Shown here: positions 52,029 to 62,274 of the stretch, one piece after another | How positions within the stretch are numbered: position 1 is the stretch's first letter | Layout: every line of letters begins with the position of its first letter | Assembly (NCBI GenBank): GCA_018062085.1 | Contig: JAGOSY010000011.1 | Coordinates: forward strand, 38,939-102,938 | Length of the DNA: 64,000 bases | Origin: a bacterium | Lineage (GTDB): Bacteria; Cyanobacteriota; Vampirovibrionia; Obscuribacterales; Obscuribacteraceae | Reading direction: 5' to 3' | The notes under the pieces: model-generated | What the model was told of the DNA's origin: nothing | The model's input: only the letters and a program-made list of their open reading frames with translations | Database searches by the model: none | Translations under genes and position numbers: made by a program

Positions 52029-52709
52029 CTAGAGTAAAGTCTCAGCCAAAAAATAAGCGGCCACACCAAAAGCGACAGAAGCATTTAGTGATTCCTTTTT
52101 GCCACGCATATTAAGGTGGCAAATATCGTCACAGAGTGCCAGAGCCTCAACTGATACGCCTTGAACTTCATTGCCCACGAGCAAACAGAGCGGCAATTTT
52201 AAGGCACCACCAGTCAGGGCCTGATAAAGGGAGCAGGAGTTTTGCACTCTTTCTAGAGCAACTATGCTATAGCCAGCAGCCTTGAGAGGCAGCAGTATTT
52301 CAGGAAGAAACAAGTGGTAAGAATACGGCAGCCAATCTTCGGCACCAAGGCTGACTTTAGCAATTTCCTTTCGTGGTGGCACTCCAGTGATACCACTGAG
52401 ATAGACATGCGAAAAACCAGCTGCATCAGCAGTACGAAAAACAGCACCAACATTGTGCAGGCTGCGAATATCATCGAGCACCACTACCAATTTAGCAACA
52501 TCCGGATCAGGGGCTATGATTGTTCGATCGAGACCTAAGTCTAGACCTCTTTTGCTAGCCAAGGCGCTAATCAGCTCAGAGGGACGGGCAACACAATCCC
52601 GCTGGCAATCGGGACATTGCCCGCGGCCAAAACGATCACTTTGCTGATATTGGTCACCCACCACTTCAAAAGTTGAACGGCAGTCCGGATATGGGCAAAT
52701 AGTTTTCAA
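52029..52709 (-). CDS. SpoU/TrmH-family RNA methyltransferase with zinc ribbon
   Basis: The C-terminal 155 residues are a SPOUT 2'-O-methyltransferase: motif 1 VLDDIRSLHNVGAVFRTADA, motif 2 LLVGNEVQGV and motif 3 MRGKKESLNASVAFGVAAY, all intact. They use S-adenosylmethionine to methylate rRNA or tRNA ribose. The first 45 residues are a zinc ribbon (CPYPDC and CPDCQRDC), unusual for the family and likely used for RNA binding. Length 226. It lies 38 bp from the stop-side of the TPR gene at 52748 on the same strand. Confidence 0.9.
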   Translation of the reverse strand: MKTICPYPDCRSTFEVVGDQYQQSDRFGRGQCPDCQRDCVARPSELISALASKRGLDLGLDRTIIAPDPDVAKLVVVLDDIRSLHNVGAVFRTADAAGFSHVYLSGITGVPPRKEIAKVSLGAEDWLPYSYHLFLPEILLPLKAAGYSIVALERVQNSCSLYQALTGGALKLPLCLLVGNEVQGVSVEALALCDDICHLNMRGKKESLNASVAFGVAAYFLAETLL

Positions 52710-52747
52710 TTGCTCTCAGTTTTCAATTGGTCTCAGTTCTTAATGCT

Positions 52748-53371
52748 TTAGGCCTTCTGCTTAGACTCAATACCACTGGCGAATTGTTCCATTTGCGAAG
52801 CAATGGAATCGCGTGAAGTCTTGCGCAATAGATGGGCGTAATTTCGCAGCAAATTGATCAAGTCTGGATGATTGTTTCCGAGAGACTTATTCTTGATATC
52901 AAGAGTCTTGCGATAGTGCCCATCTGCCTCGTCATAGCGCTGCTCAGCGTGACAGACCAGAGCGAGATGATAGAGCGACTTGCCCACTTCTAAATGCTCT
53001 GCTGGAAAACACTTGCGGCGCAAGGCCAAAGAGCGCTCGAAATGACTCATGGCATCTTTGTAGAAGCCCCGTTTAAAATAAACTGCACCTAGGTTATTGA
53101 GCACTGTGGCAATGTCTTGGTGGTCATTGCCTTGGGCACTTTCTCTCAAGGCCAAGGCTCGCTTGTAAAGTGATTCTGCCTCAGAATGGTTGCCTTTGAG
53201 AAACTGCATCTGCGCCAGGCCTTCAATTGATGCAACCAGGCGGCCATCACCTTTGGCAAACTTCTCGGCTTCTTCTAGAGCGCCTTGCCATTCTTTGATA
53301 GCAACTTCCCAATCTTTGGCATCGAGAGCCTTATTGGCGGCGTCTTTGTGATCGGTCCAGACTTGAGACAT
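52748..53371 (-). CDS. Cytoplasmic TPR protein
   Basis: A 207-residue protein consisting of about four kinesin-light-chain-like TPRs, for example NHSEAESLYKRALALRESAQ, GFYKDAMSHFERSLALRRKC and RYDEADGHYRKTLDIKNKSL. No signal peptide. It is the first gene on the strand, followed by the SpoU-type gene, and could scaffold or regulate protein complexes; the partner is unknown. Confidence 0.85.
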   Translation of the reverse strand: MSQVWTDHKDAANKALDAKDWEVAIKEWQGALEEAEKFAKGDGRLVASIEGLAQMQFLKGNHSEAESLYKRALALRESAQGNDHQDIATVLNNLGAVYFKRGFYKDAMSHFERSLALRRKCFPAEHLEVGKSLYHLALVCHAEQRYDEADGHYRKTLDIKNKSLGNNHPDLINLLRNYAHLLRKTSRDSIASQMEQFASGIESKQKA

Positions 53372-53530
53372 TTACGCTTACCTTAGATTTGACTGACTAT
53401 GAGCTATGTACCCAATAAAAAGACTCTGTTTAAATTTTAATATTATCAACTCAGCTTTCATAATTTTAAGACCAGGCAGGCCTTAAAGCTGAGCAATGAA
53501 CCTTAACAAGCGTTACACTAGCTGTCCGAT

Positions 53531-53554
53531 ATTCTAGAGTCTATTTTCTAGAAT
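53531..53554. promoter_or_regulatory. Perfect inverted repeat upstream of acsA
   Basis: ATTCTAGA (53531-53538) and its exact inverse TCTAGAAT (53547-53554), 8 bp apart, end 28 bp before the acsA start codon. The size and symmetry suit a dimeric repressor operator; a leader hairpin is possible but would lack a T tract. Confidence 0.6.
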
Positions 53555-53582
53555 CAAGCAATCCGCCCTTTTGGAGGAATTT

Positions 53583-55442
53583 ATGAAGGTTGTCGAAAAG
53601 GATCCTAAGGGTAAGAACAGCCCTAGTACTAAGTCTACGGGCCACAAAGCCAATAATGCTGCTAAAACAGCGGATGAAAAGTCTATGGATCCGCACAAAA
53701 CCCCAAAGGGCGTCAGACAAGAAATCATCAAAAAGTTTCCAGTGCGCTGCAACCTAGAAGACTACGAGACAACCTACAACACCTTCTCTTGGGAAGATGC
53801 TAAGCGCGAAATCTCTTACTTTGCCGGTGGCAAAGTCAACGCCGCTTACAATGCCGTGGACCGCCATCTCGTTAATGGCCGCAAAAACAAGGTCGCTCTC
53901 TACTCAGTAGATCCCAGCGGCGAGCTGAGCAAATTCACCTTCCTCGAAATATACGAAGCGGCCAATCGACTCGGCAACGCGCTGAAATCAATCGGCATAA
54001 AAAAAGGCGATCGAGTCTTTGTCTTCCTTCCCCGCGTGGCAGAGCTTTATATTGCCACCATCGCCATTGCAAAAATCGGTGCCATCGCTGGGCCTCTGTT
54101 CTCGGCTTTTGGCCCAGATGCTTTGCGCGATCGCTTACAAGATTCGGAAGCCAAAGTAGTGATCACCAATCCTGCTCTTAAAGACAAAATCGACGGCATA
54201 AAAAAAGAACTACCCGACCTTGAGCACTTGATCATTGTCGATGCCAAAGAGAAAGACTTGAAGAACGGCGAACTTTGCTACAACACACTAGTTGCTAATC
54301 AATCAACAGAACTCAAGTGTGAGCCAATGGATCCTGAAGATCCGCTCTACCTGCTCTACACCTCTGGCACCACCGGCAAACCTAAGGGTGTGGTGCACGT
54401 TCACAACGACATTCTTGGTCAGCATATGACCACCAAGTGGGTACTAGATCTTAAAGATGATGATATCTACTGGTGCACCGCCGATCCTGGTTGGGTAACC
54501 GGCACTGTATACGGCATCTTTGGACCTTGGTCAAATGGTGCTTCTTGTGTCAGCTACGAGGGTCGTTTTGACGCTGCCAGCTGGTATCAAGTAATCGATA
54601 AGCTCAAAGTCACTGTCTGGTACACAGCTCCAACAGCTCTGCGCATGCTAATGAAAGCTGGCGACGATGTTGTCTTCCAACATTCACTAGCCAGCCTGCG
54701 TCATATCCTCTCAGTGGGAGAGCCGCTCAACCCAGAGGTTGTGCGCTGGGGCATGAAGGTCTATGGTCTACCTATCCACGACAACTGGTGGCAAACAGAA
54801 ACCGGTATGCAACTAATTGCCAACCTGCCATGCAACCCGATTAAGCCAGGCTCTATGGGCAAACCACTACCGGGCGTCTATGGTGCCATCGTAGACGACG
54901 ATGGAGAAGAACTAGAAGCCGGTGAACTCGGTCGCCTTGTGGTCAGACCAGGCTGGCCTGCCATGCTCAGAACAGTTTGGCGCAACGAGCCGAAATTCCA
55001 TGAATATTTCAAGATTCCAGGGTGGTACTTCTCAGGCGATAATGCTTGGAAAGACGAAGATGGTTATTTCTGGTTCGTTGGCCGGGCCGATGACGTCATC
55101 AATACATCTGGCCACAGAGTTGGCCCCTTTGAAGTGGAATCAGCTCTAGTTGAGCACTATGCTGTGGCCGAAGCCGGTGTAATCGGCAAGCCAGACCATG
55201 AACGCGGTGAGATCATCAAAGCCTTCATCGTCATGTCTAATGACGTCACAGTCACCAACGAGCTACTTGAGGAAATCAAAGAGCATTGCAAGAAGACACT
55301 GGCAGCCCATGCTTATCCTCGCGAAATCGAAGTTAAGGAGACCTTGCCTAAGACCCGCTCTGGCAAGATTATGCGGCGCTTGCTTAAAGCCTGGGAACTA
55401 GGCTTGCCAACTGGCGACATGTCCTCTCTCGACGACGACTGA
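53583..55442 (+). CDS. acsA: Acetyl-CoA synthetase (AMP-forming)
   Basis: A 619-residue ANL-superfamily ligase of the AcsA type: YTSGTTGKPKGVVHVH (ATP-phosphate loop), WCTADPGWVTGTVYGIFGPW (acetate/CoA pocket), DNWWQTETGMQ, the hinge VGRADDVINTSGHRVGPFEV and the terminal LPKTRSGKIMRRLLKAW with the regulatory/catalytic lysine. The WWQTETG pocket residues favour acetate. GGAGGAATTT gives a strong ribosome site at ATG 53583; the first 45 residues are Lys-rich and poorly conserved. Alone on its strand, preceded by an inverted repeat and followed by a terminator. Confidence 0.94.
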   Translation: MKVVEKDPKGKNSPSTKSTGHKANNAAKTADEKSMDPHKTPKGVRQEIIKKFPVRCNLEDYETTYNTFSWEDAKREISYFAGGKVNAAYNAVDRHLVNGRKNKVALYSVDPSGELSKFTFLEIYEAANRLGNALKSIGIKKGDRVFVFLPRVAELYIATIAIAKIGAIAGPLFSAFGPDALRDRLQDSEAKVVITNPALKDKIDGIKKELPDLEHLIIVDAKEKDLKNGELCYNTLVANQSTELKCEPMDPEDPLYLLYTSGTTGKPKGVVHVHNDILGQHMTTKWVLDLKDDDIYWCTADPGWVTGTVYGIFGPWSNGASCVSYEGRFDAASWYQVIDKLKVTVWYTAPTALRMLMKAGDDVVFQHSLASLRHILSVGEPLNPEVVRWGMKVYGLPIHDNWWQTETGMQLIANLPCNPIKPGSMGKPLPGVYGAIVDDDGEELEAGELGRLVVRPGWPAMLRTVWRNEPKFHEYFKIPGWYFSGDNAWKDEDGYFWFVGRADDVINTSGHRVGPFEVESALVEHYAVAEAGVIGKPDHERGEIIKAFIVMSNDVTVTNELLEEIKEHCKKTLAAHAYPREIEVKETLPKTRSGKIMRRLLKAWELGLPTGDMSSLDDD

Positions 55443-55478
55443 TATAGCCACGACAGTCCATCGCATATATTAAAGATA

Positions 55479-55512
55479 TTAGGGGCCTATAAAAAGGCCC
55501 CTAACTTTTATT
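55479..55512 (+). terminator. Intrinsic terminator of acsA
   Basis: TTAGGGGCC (55479-55487) pairs with GGCCCCTAA (55496-55504) around an eight-base A/T-rich loop, followed by CTTTTATTTTG. Confidence 0.9.
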
Positions 55513-55601
55513 TTGTTTAGGCGCCAAGATCAAATTTTGCTTTAAACTGAAGCAATCAACTTATATTGAACTATTTTCGGTAAGCGAGCGTTTAAGTATT
55601 C

Positions 55602-56981
55602 ATGAGCGCAGAACTATCACCTATGACTGATTCCACCATGGAGAGATTGCCACCGCAGTCTCTTGATGCTGAGCAGGCCGTTCTGGGGGCCCTACTCGTC
55701 AGCGGTGATGGCGTTTCGCGTGTAGTAGATGTGCTTGAGCCTGAGTATTTTTATAGAAAGGCCCACCAAGTCATTTATGCCGCCGTTCTAGACCTCTACG
55801 AAAAGAACGAGCCCATCGATATCGTCACTATCTCAGCCTTTCTCCAAGACCAGGGCAAGCTTGAGCTGGTGGGTGGTCGCCTTTACATTACCGACCTTTC
55901 TAGATCTGTGGCGACAACGGCCAACCTTGAATATTATGCCAAGTTAGTGCAAGAAAAGGCACTACTGCGCAGTTTGATTAAAGCTGGCACTGAAATTGTT
56001 GGTAGCTGTTATGAAGAGACCGATGCTGACACGGCTTTAGACAAAGCCGAGCACATGATCTTCAACCTCGCCCAGCGCCGCAACATGCAGCAAATGGTGC
56101 ACATCAAACACATCGTTGAAGCTTCTTTTCAAAAAATCGAAGAACGCTACGAAAATAAAGACACACTTTCTGGCACTCCATCTGGGTTCTACGACCTTGA
56201 CGCCATGACCTCGGGCTTCCAGCCGTCAGACTTAATAATCATTGCCGCTCGTCCTTCTATGGGCAAAACCGCTTTCGTGCTCAACATCGCCCAGGCCTGT
56301 GCCGTTGAACACGGCGTACCCTGTGCCATTTTCTCGCTAGAAATGTCTAAAGAATCGCTTGTACAGAGAATGCTCTGTGCTGAAGCAAAAATCGACTCTA
56401 ACCGTCTGCGCACTGGCCACCTTCACACCAACGATTGGCAGGCACTAGCAATGGCCATGGGCCGCCTGGGCGAAGCACCAATCTTTATTGATGACTCAGC
56501 CATGGTCAATGTCCTTGAAATTCGCGCCAAGTGCCGCCGACTTAAAGCTGAAAATAAAGCTCTCGGCATGATCATCATCGACTACATTCAGTTGTTGCAA
56601 GGCCGCAAAGCTACAGATAACCGCGTGCAAGAAGTATCTGAAATTTCGCGTTCGCTGAAAACTTTAGCCCGCGAATTATCAGTTCCGGTGGTGGCCTTAT
56701 CCCAGCTCTCCCGGGCAGTTGAAGCTCGGCAAAACAAGCGACCAATGCTCTCAGACTTGAGAGAATCGGGCTCAATCGAGCAAGACGCCGACTTAGTTAT
56801 GTTCATTTATCGCGATGAATACTACAACCCCGAAACTGAACAGCGGGGAGAGGCCGAAATCATTATCGCCAAACAAAGAAACGGCCCCACTGGTACAGTC
56901 GATTTGCTCTATCAAGGCTCGATCACACGCTTCCTCAACAAAGTGCACACCGACGGCGCTCCCAATCCTAATCGCGATTAA
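55602..56981 (+). CDS. dnaB: Replicative DNA helicase DnaB
   Basis: DnaB is the hexameric 5'-3' helicase of the replication fork. The N-terminal domain begins PPQSLDAEQAVLGALL; the RecA-like C-terminal domain has Walker A AARPSMGKTAF (about residues 215-225), FSLEMSKESLVQRML, the Walker B-like IIIDYIQLLQG, and LSQLSRAVEARQNKRPMLSDLRESG with the sensor and arginine-finger residues. 459 residues, normal length, with no intein. A 57-residue membrane protein gene follows 12 bp downstream. Confidence 0.98.
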   Translation: MSAELSPMTDSTMERLPPQSLDAEQAVLGALLVSGDGVSRVVDVLEPEYFYRKAHQVIYAAVLDLYEKNEPIDIVTISAFLQDQGKLELVGGRLYITDLSRSVATTANLEYYAKLVQEKALLRSLIKAGTEIVGSCYEETDADTALDKAEHMIFNLAQRRNMQQMVHIKHIVEASFQKIEERYENKDTLSGTPSGFYDLDAMTSGFQPSDLIIIAARPSMGKTAFVLNIAQACAVEHGVPCAIFSLEMSKESLVQRMLCAEAKIDSNRLRTGHLHTNDWQALAMAMGRLGEAPIFIDDSAMVNVLEIRAKCRRLKAENKALGMIIIDYIQLLQGRKATDNRVQEVSEISRSLKTLARELSVPVVALSQLSRAVEARQNKRPMLSDLRESGSIEQDADLVMFIYRDEYYNPETEQRGEAEIIIAKQRNGPTGTVDLLYQGSITRFLNKVHTDGAPNPNRD

Positions 56982-56993
56982 TCAGGTGAGGCT

Positions 56994-57167
56994 ATGTGGG
57001 TGAACGGCAAGCGACCGCCGCTTATGATTCCACCGCTAGTCATGCTCATAGTTATTATTGGTATTGCTGTTCTCATAACCATGGTCGTAACCAGCAATCA
57101 AACTGCTCACGATGAGGCTCTGAGAGCAAAAGAATCAGATCTGATGCAGCAGCTAAAAAGCAAATAG
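56994..57167 (+). CDS. Small single-helix membrane protein (57 aa)
   Basis: A 57-codon gene starting with a good AGGTGAGG ribosome site 12 bp after dnaB. The protein has one hydrophobic helix (about residues 11-33, PPLVMLIVIIGIAVLITMVV) flanked by basic residues at the N-terminus and a polar, charged C-terminal stretch. Unknown function. Position and ribosome site suggest it is translated from the dnaB transcript. Confidence 0.68.
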   Translation: MWVNGKRPPLMIPPLVMLIVIIGIAVLITMVVTSNQTAHDEALRAKESDLMQQLKSK

Positions 57168-57321
57168 CTAAAACATAAATGGTTCACAGAGTGAACTATC
57201 TGTTTTTCTGATTTTGAATTGGTTTCCATGGAAACTATCTTTTTTGCAGAAAAAGACAAGACCAGCTCTAAGTGCTTCTGTGTCTACTAATTTATTGATC
57301 TGGTTATCCGTTTATCTACTA

Positions 57322-58884
57322 TTAAATTGGCGCACAGATTATTTCATCTGAGCTGTGGCCGATTACAGGCTGGCACTCGAATTCGCCAGTCTCAATATTA
57401 AGTACACCAAAAGCTGTGGTGGTGGCACTAGATACAATAAGCTTTTTGCCATCAGGTAAGAGAAAAATATTGCCTGGAAAATCAATATCAAGGGGCAGCT
57501 TAATTTGCTTAACTGAAGCTTTGGTGGCAGTGTCAAAAACGGCAATCATATTGTCTTTAGCAATGGCATTGTAGAGAGTGCCGCCATCAGCCGAAATTGC
57601 CAATCCAGTTGGGCCGTTCCCCGTTTTTATATTGGCGAGAATGCCCCGTTTGGCAATATCAATTACGGCAATATGATTGAGCTCACCACGACAAGATACG
57701 TAAGCTGTTTTACCGTCTGGCGAAATCACAACTGCAGTTGGATTAGCACCGACAACAATACTTCCCAATACTCTTTGATTCAACGTAGAAATAAAAGTTA
57801 CCTGTCCAGTGATAGTGTTCAATACCAAAATAGTATTGCCGTTTGGCGTAATTGCCATACGACCGGGCCCTGGGGGTACTTTTGTGCGCAGTAAAACCTT
57901 GCTGGAATCGACCTCAACAACAGCAATATCAGCACTTCCACTTTCTGATACGTACAACAATTTTCCGCTGCCCATGGCCACGATAGATTTTGGTGCAGAC
58001 TTAGGCAACAAATTTATTTGGCCCACAAACTGTTTAGCAATAGTGTCAAGAATTAGTATGCGATTTTTACTTATGTCGGCAATATAGAGTCGACCGGCTA
58101 CACAAGCCATACCAGCCGGTGTTCCTTCTGTGGGGAAATCACTGATTTTCTTCCAGCTTGCTTGATCAACAAGAGTGATATTGCCTGAATTTCGCGATGT
58201 GAGAAAAAGCCCTAGCTGTTGAGACTTTGCCTGACTATTGCTTGGCTTTACTTGACCTGTAGAATTAACAGGGTTAGCAGCAGACTCTTTAGCCGGTTCA
58301 CCTAATACAACGGCAGTTTGTCCGACCACCGACTTAAATATCGGTGGCAAAATAAAACCTTCAGGCACAATCAAATCTTCGGCTAGATGACCAGCTAGAA
58401 CTATCTTGCGTCCTTTTTCACTGAGAGAAGCTAGCGGTAAAAATGTTCTGTTCTTGCCGCTGACAAGCACCCGAATAAATGTCACACCATTATCAAAGAA
58501 AAGCACCTGCGGCTTAGCTTTTACCGGCTGTTGCAGGGGATATACTTCAACCAACTTCACCTGGATTTTTTTGAGCACCTGTGGTGGCATCACAGGCAAG
58601 TATAAATCGCCCTCCTTGGTCTCGAAGGCACCATCAAGACGCATGCGACAATCAGGGAAAGCTGCCTTTATAGAAGCAACAAGTTCAGGGCTTTGTCGGG
58701 TAGCCTGAGCAGGTAGCGCAAGAGCGAAACAAACAAGTAAAACAATGATTGAAGCTAGAGCGAGCTTCAAGACAAACAACGATTTTACGAAGCGAGAACT
58801 AGGTTCGAAAAAACCTGCGGTACGGCTACTGCTAGGGGTGGAAGCTTGCAAGCCTTTAGTCTTTGTGCCTAAATACATCGACAA
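57322..58884 (-). CDS. Exported beta-propeller protein (YVTN-type repeats)
   Basis: A 520-residue protein with a signal peptide (LVCFALALPAQATRQ) followed by an N-terminal domain of about 140 residues and a seven-bladed propeller (about 220-500) built of strands such as GRMAITPNGNTILVLNTITG and PTAVVISPDGKTAYVSCRGE. YVTN/NHL-type propellers bind proteins or ligands outside the cytoplasm. It overlaps the end of dnaJ by 29 bp. Nothing shows that it shares the chaperones' function; the overlap points to readthrough from the chaperone transcript. Confidence 0.85.
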   Translation of the reverse strand: MSMYLGTKTKGLQASTPSSSRTAGFFEPSSRFVKSLFVLKLALASIIVLLVCFALALPAQATRQSPELVASIKAAFPDCRMRLDGAFETKEGDLYLPVMPPQVLKKIQVKLVEVYPLQQPVKAKPQVLFFDNGVTFIRVLVSGKNRTFLPLASLSEKGRKIVLAGHLAEDLIVPEGFILPPIFKSVVGQTAVVLGEPAKESAANPVNSTGQVKPSNSQAKSQQLGLFLTSRNSGNITLVDQASWKKISDFPTEGTPAGMACVAGRLYIADISKNRILILDTIAKQFVGQINLLPKSAPKSIVAMGSGKLLYVSESGSADIAVVEVDSSKVLLRTKVPPGPGRMAITPNGNTILVLNTITGQVTFISTLNQRVLGSIVVGANPTAVVISPDGKTAYVSCRGELNHIAVIDIAKRGILANIKTGNGPTGLAISADGGTLYNAIAKDNMIAVFDTATKASVKQIKLPLDIDFPGNIFLLPDGKKLIVSSATTTAFGVLNIETGEFECQPVIGHSSDEIICAPI

Positions 58885-60181
58885 TTTTATCTAAGATTCC
58901 TTTATCTTCAGCCTCAGCAGGCTCAGAATCCTTCTCTTGCGACTTTTTCTTCTTATTACTATTAGCATTATTACTGCTAGTGCTCGAATCCTTTTTGTGC
59001 TCCTCTTTATGCTCAGAGTGAGAAGAAGCATCTTTTGCGCTCGCAGCCTCAGACTTGTCTGGCACCGGAGCACTAACTTTTAATTTTTCATGGCGAATTT
59101 CAGCCAACTGCTCAAGCAATTTACGCTCATCACCGCTGAGCTTAGTCGGAGTTTCAACAACTACATGCACCACGTGGTCGCCACGTCGAGAAGGATTATT
59201 GAGATGTGGCACACCCAAATCTCGCATCACCAACTGGCTAGAAGATTGAGTACCGGCAGGCACTTTGAGAACCTTAGCACCTTCCACAGTGGGCACCAAA
59301 ATTTCTGCTCCAAGAGCAGCCATAGAGAAACTGATTGGTTGCTTGACGTGAATCGTGAAGCCATCTCGGACAAACTCAGGATGATCTTTGACATTCAAGA
59401 CAACAAACAGGTCACCGAAAACACCACCGCGAGGTCCCTTATCACCAGCGCCCTGAAGCTTGAGGCGATCGCCGTCTTTAACACCAGCTGGCACCTTAAC
59501 ATCAAACTCACGTGACTTCCTGGTTTGACCTACACCCTTGCAATCTTTGCAAGGTTTCTCAATCTTCTTACCAGAGCCAGCACAATCAGGGCAAGCAATA
59601 ATTTGATAACTCTGCATAAACAGCATGTTGACTAACTGTTTCACCTGACCTTGGCCCTGGCATGTATTGCAAGTAGAAAGATTACTACCTGGAGTAGCCC
59701 CACTACCTTCACAGGTAGTGCAGTCTTCAAGACGTTTAACGGTAATTTTCTTTTCTAAACCAAAGACAGAATCAAGAAATTCCAAATCGAGGTCATAGCG
59801 CAAATGGGCACCCTGGCGTGGCCCAGAGCGACCACCGCCGCCGCTAGAGAAACCGCCACGCATGCCACCACCGAAGAGCGCATCGATAATATCTTCCATG
59901 CCGAAGCCTTGGAACGAACTGAAATCGACGTTATCAAAATCGCGCGTTGATCCCTTCACGCCTTCATGACCGTAGCGGTCATATGACGCTTTCTTTTGCT
60001 CGTCAGAGAGTACTTCGTATGCTTCGGCTAGCTCTTTAAAAGCAGCTTCATCGCCGCTCTCTTTGTTATCGGGGTGAAGTTGTCTGGCGCGATTGCGAAA
60101 AGACTTCTTAATCTCGTCTGATGAAGCCCCGCGGGCTAGACCTAGAACTTCGTAATAATCACGTTTTGCCATAGTTTCCAA
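58856..60181 (-). CDS. dnaJ: Chaperone DnaJ (Hsp40)
   Basis: DnaJ delivers substrates to DnaK and stimulates its ATPase. The J domain (residues about 7-70) has the HPD tripeptide in RQLHPDNKESG; a Gly/Phe-rich region follows; the zinc domain has four CxxCxGxG motifs (CTTCEGSG, CNTCQGQG, CPDCAGSG, CKDCKGVG), intact. The C-terminal domains follow. The last 75 residues are a Ser/Glu/Lys-rich disordered tail ending in a short amphipathic helix (DKGILDKIVDVFRHKD), longer than in a standard 375-residue DnaJ. ATG at 60172 (MAKRDYY) is the more usual start. Third gene of grpE-dnaK-dnaJ. Confidence 0.97.
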   Translation of the reverse strand: METMAKRDYYEVLGLARGASSDEIKKSFRNRARQLHPDNKESGDEAAFKELAEAYEVLSDEQKKASYDRYGHEGVKGSTRDFDNVDFSSFQGFGMEDIIDALFGGGMRGGFSSGGGGRSGPRQGAHLRYDLDLEFLDSVFGLEKKITVKRLEDCTTCEGSGATPGSNLSTCNTCQGQGQVKQLVNMLFMQSYQIIACPDCAGSGKKIEKPCKDCKGVGQTRKSREFDVKVPAGVKDGDRLKLQGAGDKGPRGGVFGDLFVVLNVKDHPEFVRDGFTIHVKQPISFSMAALGAEILVPTVEGAKVLKVPAGTQSSSQLVMRDLGVPHLNNPSRRGDHVVHVVVETPTKLSGDERKLLEQLAEIRHEKLKVSAPVPDKSEAASAKDASSHSEHKEEHKKDSSTSSNNANSNKKKKSQEKDSEPAEAEDKGILDKIVDVFRHKD

Positions 60182-60277
60182 GCGAGCACCTTTGGTTCAA
60201 TCCAATCATTCATCATTTTTACAGCTCCTCTTATTAAAGGTCAAAAAAGAAGAACTGTCGCAAAATTTTTCTTTGCC

Positions 60278-62239
60278 TTAATCCAATCCTTCACTATTTT
60301 TATCAAGCACTAAATCGACATCGAGCGCTAAATCATGTTCTAACAGTGAGTCTTTATCTATCAGAGAGCTTAGCACTTGTTGGCTCGGACGGCCAACCTC
60401 ACCCAGTTCAATGGGACGATCATCACCATAACTAGGCTTCTTTTTACCGCTATTTGGCACTGTCGACTGACGCTCTTCCTTGCGCGGCTGTGACTGGCGA
60501 TTGCCCGAGTGAATAACCCGACCCAAATCAAGCAGCGACACATCAAGACCCGCTACTAACTGCTTCAACTCAGCAGAATTGTCTTGAGCAAGGGCTTCCT
60601 TAACAAGTTCTACAGCCTTCATTACTTTATCGACATGCACTTTATCAACACGATCACCGTATTTTGTTACGGTGCGCTCAGCTTCTGCGCACATTGATTC
60701 AGCATGAACACGAGTAGAGATGCGCTCGCGCACCAACTTATCTTGGTCGGCAAATTCTTCAGCTTCACGCTGTAGATGCTCAACTTCTCCAGGGCTCAGG
60801 CCAGTAGTACGTTGAATGGTGACAGAATGCTTAATACCCGAACCATGGTCACGCGCAGAGCAGTGCACAATGCCGTCAGCATCGATATCGAAAGTTACTT
60901 CAATTTTCGGCACACCACGAGGGGCTCCAGGGATGCCAGTAAGATGAAATTTGGCCAATGATTTGTTATCGGAGGCCAACTCGCGCTCACCCTGCAAAGC
61001 ATGTACTTCGACAGAAGTCTGAGCATCCTCAGTGGTTGTAAAAGTCATGGTGCGACTGGTAGGAATAGTTGTATTGCGCTCGATTATGCGGGTGAACAAA
61101 CCACCGGCTGTCTCAATTCCCAGCGACAGTGGAATGACATCAAGCAATAGTACATCTTGCAAATCACCAGCCAATATAGAAGCTTGAATAGCAGCACCAA
61201 GTGCTACTGCTTCATCAGGATTGACCGATTTGGAAGGTTCTTTCTGAAAGAAACGACGAATCATGTCTTGCACTGCTGGTATGCGCGTCGATCCACCGAC
61301 CAAAATTATGTGTTCAATATCTTGAGGGTTCAAACCAGAGTCTTCGAGGGCCTGCTGCAATGGACCAATAGTGGCTTCAACCAAGCCTGCCGTAATTTCG
61401 TTAAACTTCGCTCTAGTTATTGTTGTTTCTAAATGCTTAGGCCCGCTTTGATCGGCTGTCAAAAATGGTAAGTGTACTTCTGAAACAAGAGCCGAAGATA
61501 GCTCTATTTTGGTCTTTTCGGCAGTTTCTTTTAGCCTTTGCACAGCCATTAAATCGCCAGCAATATCAAGCCCAGTCTGTCTCTTAAACTCCTCTACTAA
61601 ATAATCGATGATCGCTTGGTCGAAGTCATCACCACCAAGGCGGTTATTACCGCTAGTTGCCTGCACCTCAAAGACGCCTTCAGTAATCTCTAGAATACTG
61701 ACATCAAAGGTGCCACCTCCAAGATCGAAGACCAATACTACAGCGTGCTCATTGAGCTTATTAAGACCGTAAGCCAAAGCACTAGCTGTCGGTTCATTAA
61801 TAATGCGCATAACTTCAAGACCGGCTATTTGTCCAGCATCTCTCGTAGCTTGCCTTTGAGCATCATTAAAATAAGCAGGAACAGTAATTACTGCTCTAGT
61901 AACTTTCTCACCCAGATAAGCTTCGGCATCAGCTTTGATTTTCTGCAACACCATAGCTGATATCTGCTCTGGGCTATGAGAAACACCGTCTACTTGCACG
62001 CGATAGTTAGTGCCCATCTCGCGCTTAATAGACTGCACTGTGCGGGTAGGATTGGTGACAGCCTGCCGTTTTGCCAATTGGCCGACAAGGCGATCGCCGG
62101 CTTTAGTAAATGCCACTACCGACGGTGTAGTGCGAGCGCCCTCTGAATTTTCAATGATGACTGGCTTTCCGACCTCCATGACAGCCACACACGAATATGT
62201 GGTGCCTAGGTCAATGCCAATAATTTTGTCATCACTCAT
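60278..62239 (-). CDS. dnaK: Chaperone DnaK (Hsp70)
   Basis: Hsp70 ATP-dependent chaperone of 653 residues. The nucleotide-binding domain begins [17 protein letters not shown], with the phosphate loops [15 protein letters not shown] and [13 protein letters not shown]; the substrate-binding domain follows from about residue 390 ([14 protein letters not shown]), then a helical lid. The end is unusual: instead of the common EEV(K/D)-type end it is acidic ([20 protein letters not shown]). The gene lies between grpE (35 bp upstream) and dnaJ (96 bp downstream). Confidence 0.98.
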   Translation of the reverse strand: MSDDKIIGIDLGTTYSCVAVMEVGKPVIIENSEGARTTPSVVAFTKAGDRLVGQLAKRQAVTNPTRTVQSIKREMGTNYRVQVDGVSHSPEQISAMVLQKIKADAEAYLGEKVTRAVITVPAYFNDAQRQATRDAGQIAGLEVMRIINEPTASALAYGLNKLNEHAVVLVFDLGGGTFDVSILEITEGVFEVQATSGNNRLGGDDFDQAIIDYLVEEFKRQTGLDIAGDLMAVQRLKETAEKTKIELSSALVSEVHLPFLTADQSGPKHLETTITRAKFNEITAGLVEATIGPLQQALEDSGLNPQDIEHIILVGGSTRIPAVQDMIRRFFQKEPSKSVNPDEAVALGAAIQASILAGDLQDVLLLDVIPLSLGIETAGGLFTRIIERNTTIPTSRTMTFTTTEDAQTSVEVHALQGERELASDNKSLAKFHLTGIPGAPRGVPKIEVTFDIDADGIVHCSARDHGSGIKHSVTIQRTTGLSPGEVEHLQREAEEFADQDKLVRERISTRVHAESMCAEAERTVTKYGDRVDKVHVDKVMKAVELVKEALAQDNSAELKQLVAGLDVSLLDLGRVIHSGNRQSQPRKEERQSTVPNSGKKKPSYGDDRPIELGEVGRPSQQVLSSLIDKDSLLEHDLALDVDLVLDKNSEGLD

Positions 62240-62274
62240 CAGAGTCTAGAATCCAAATTCATACACAAGAGCAG

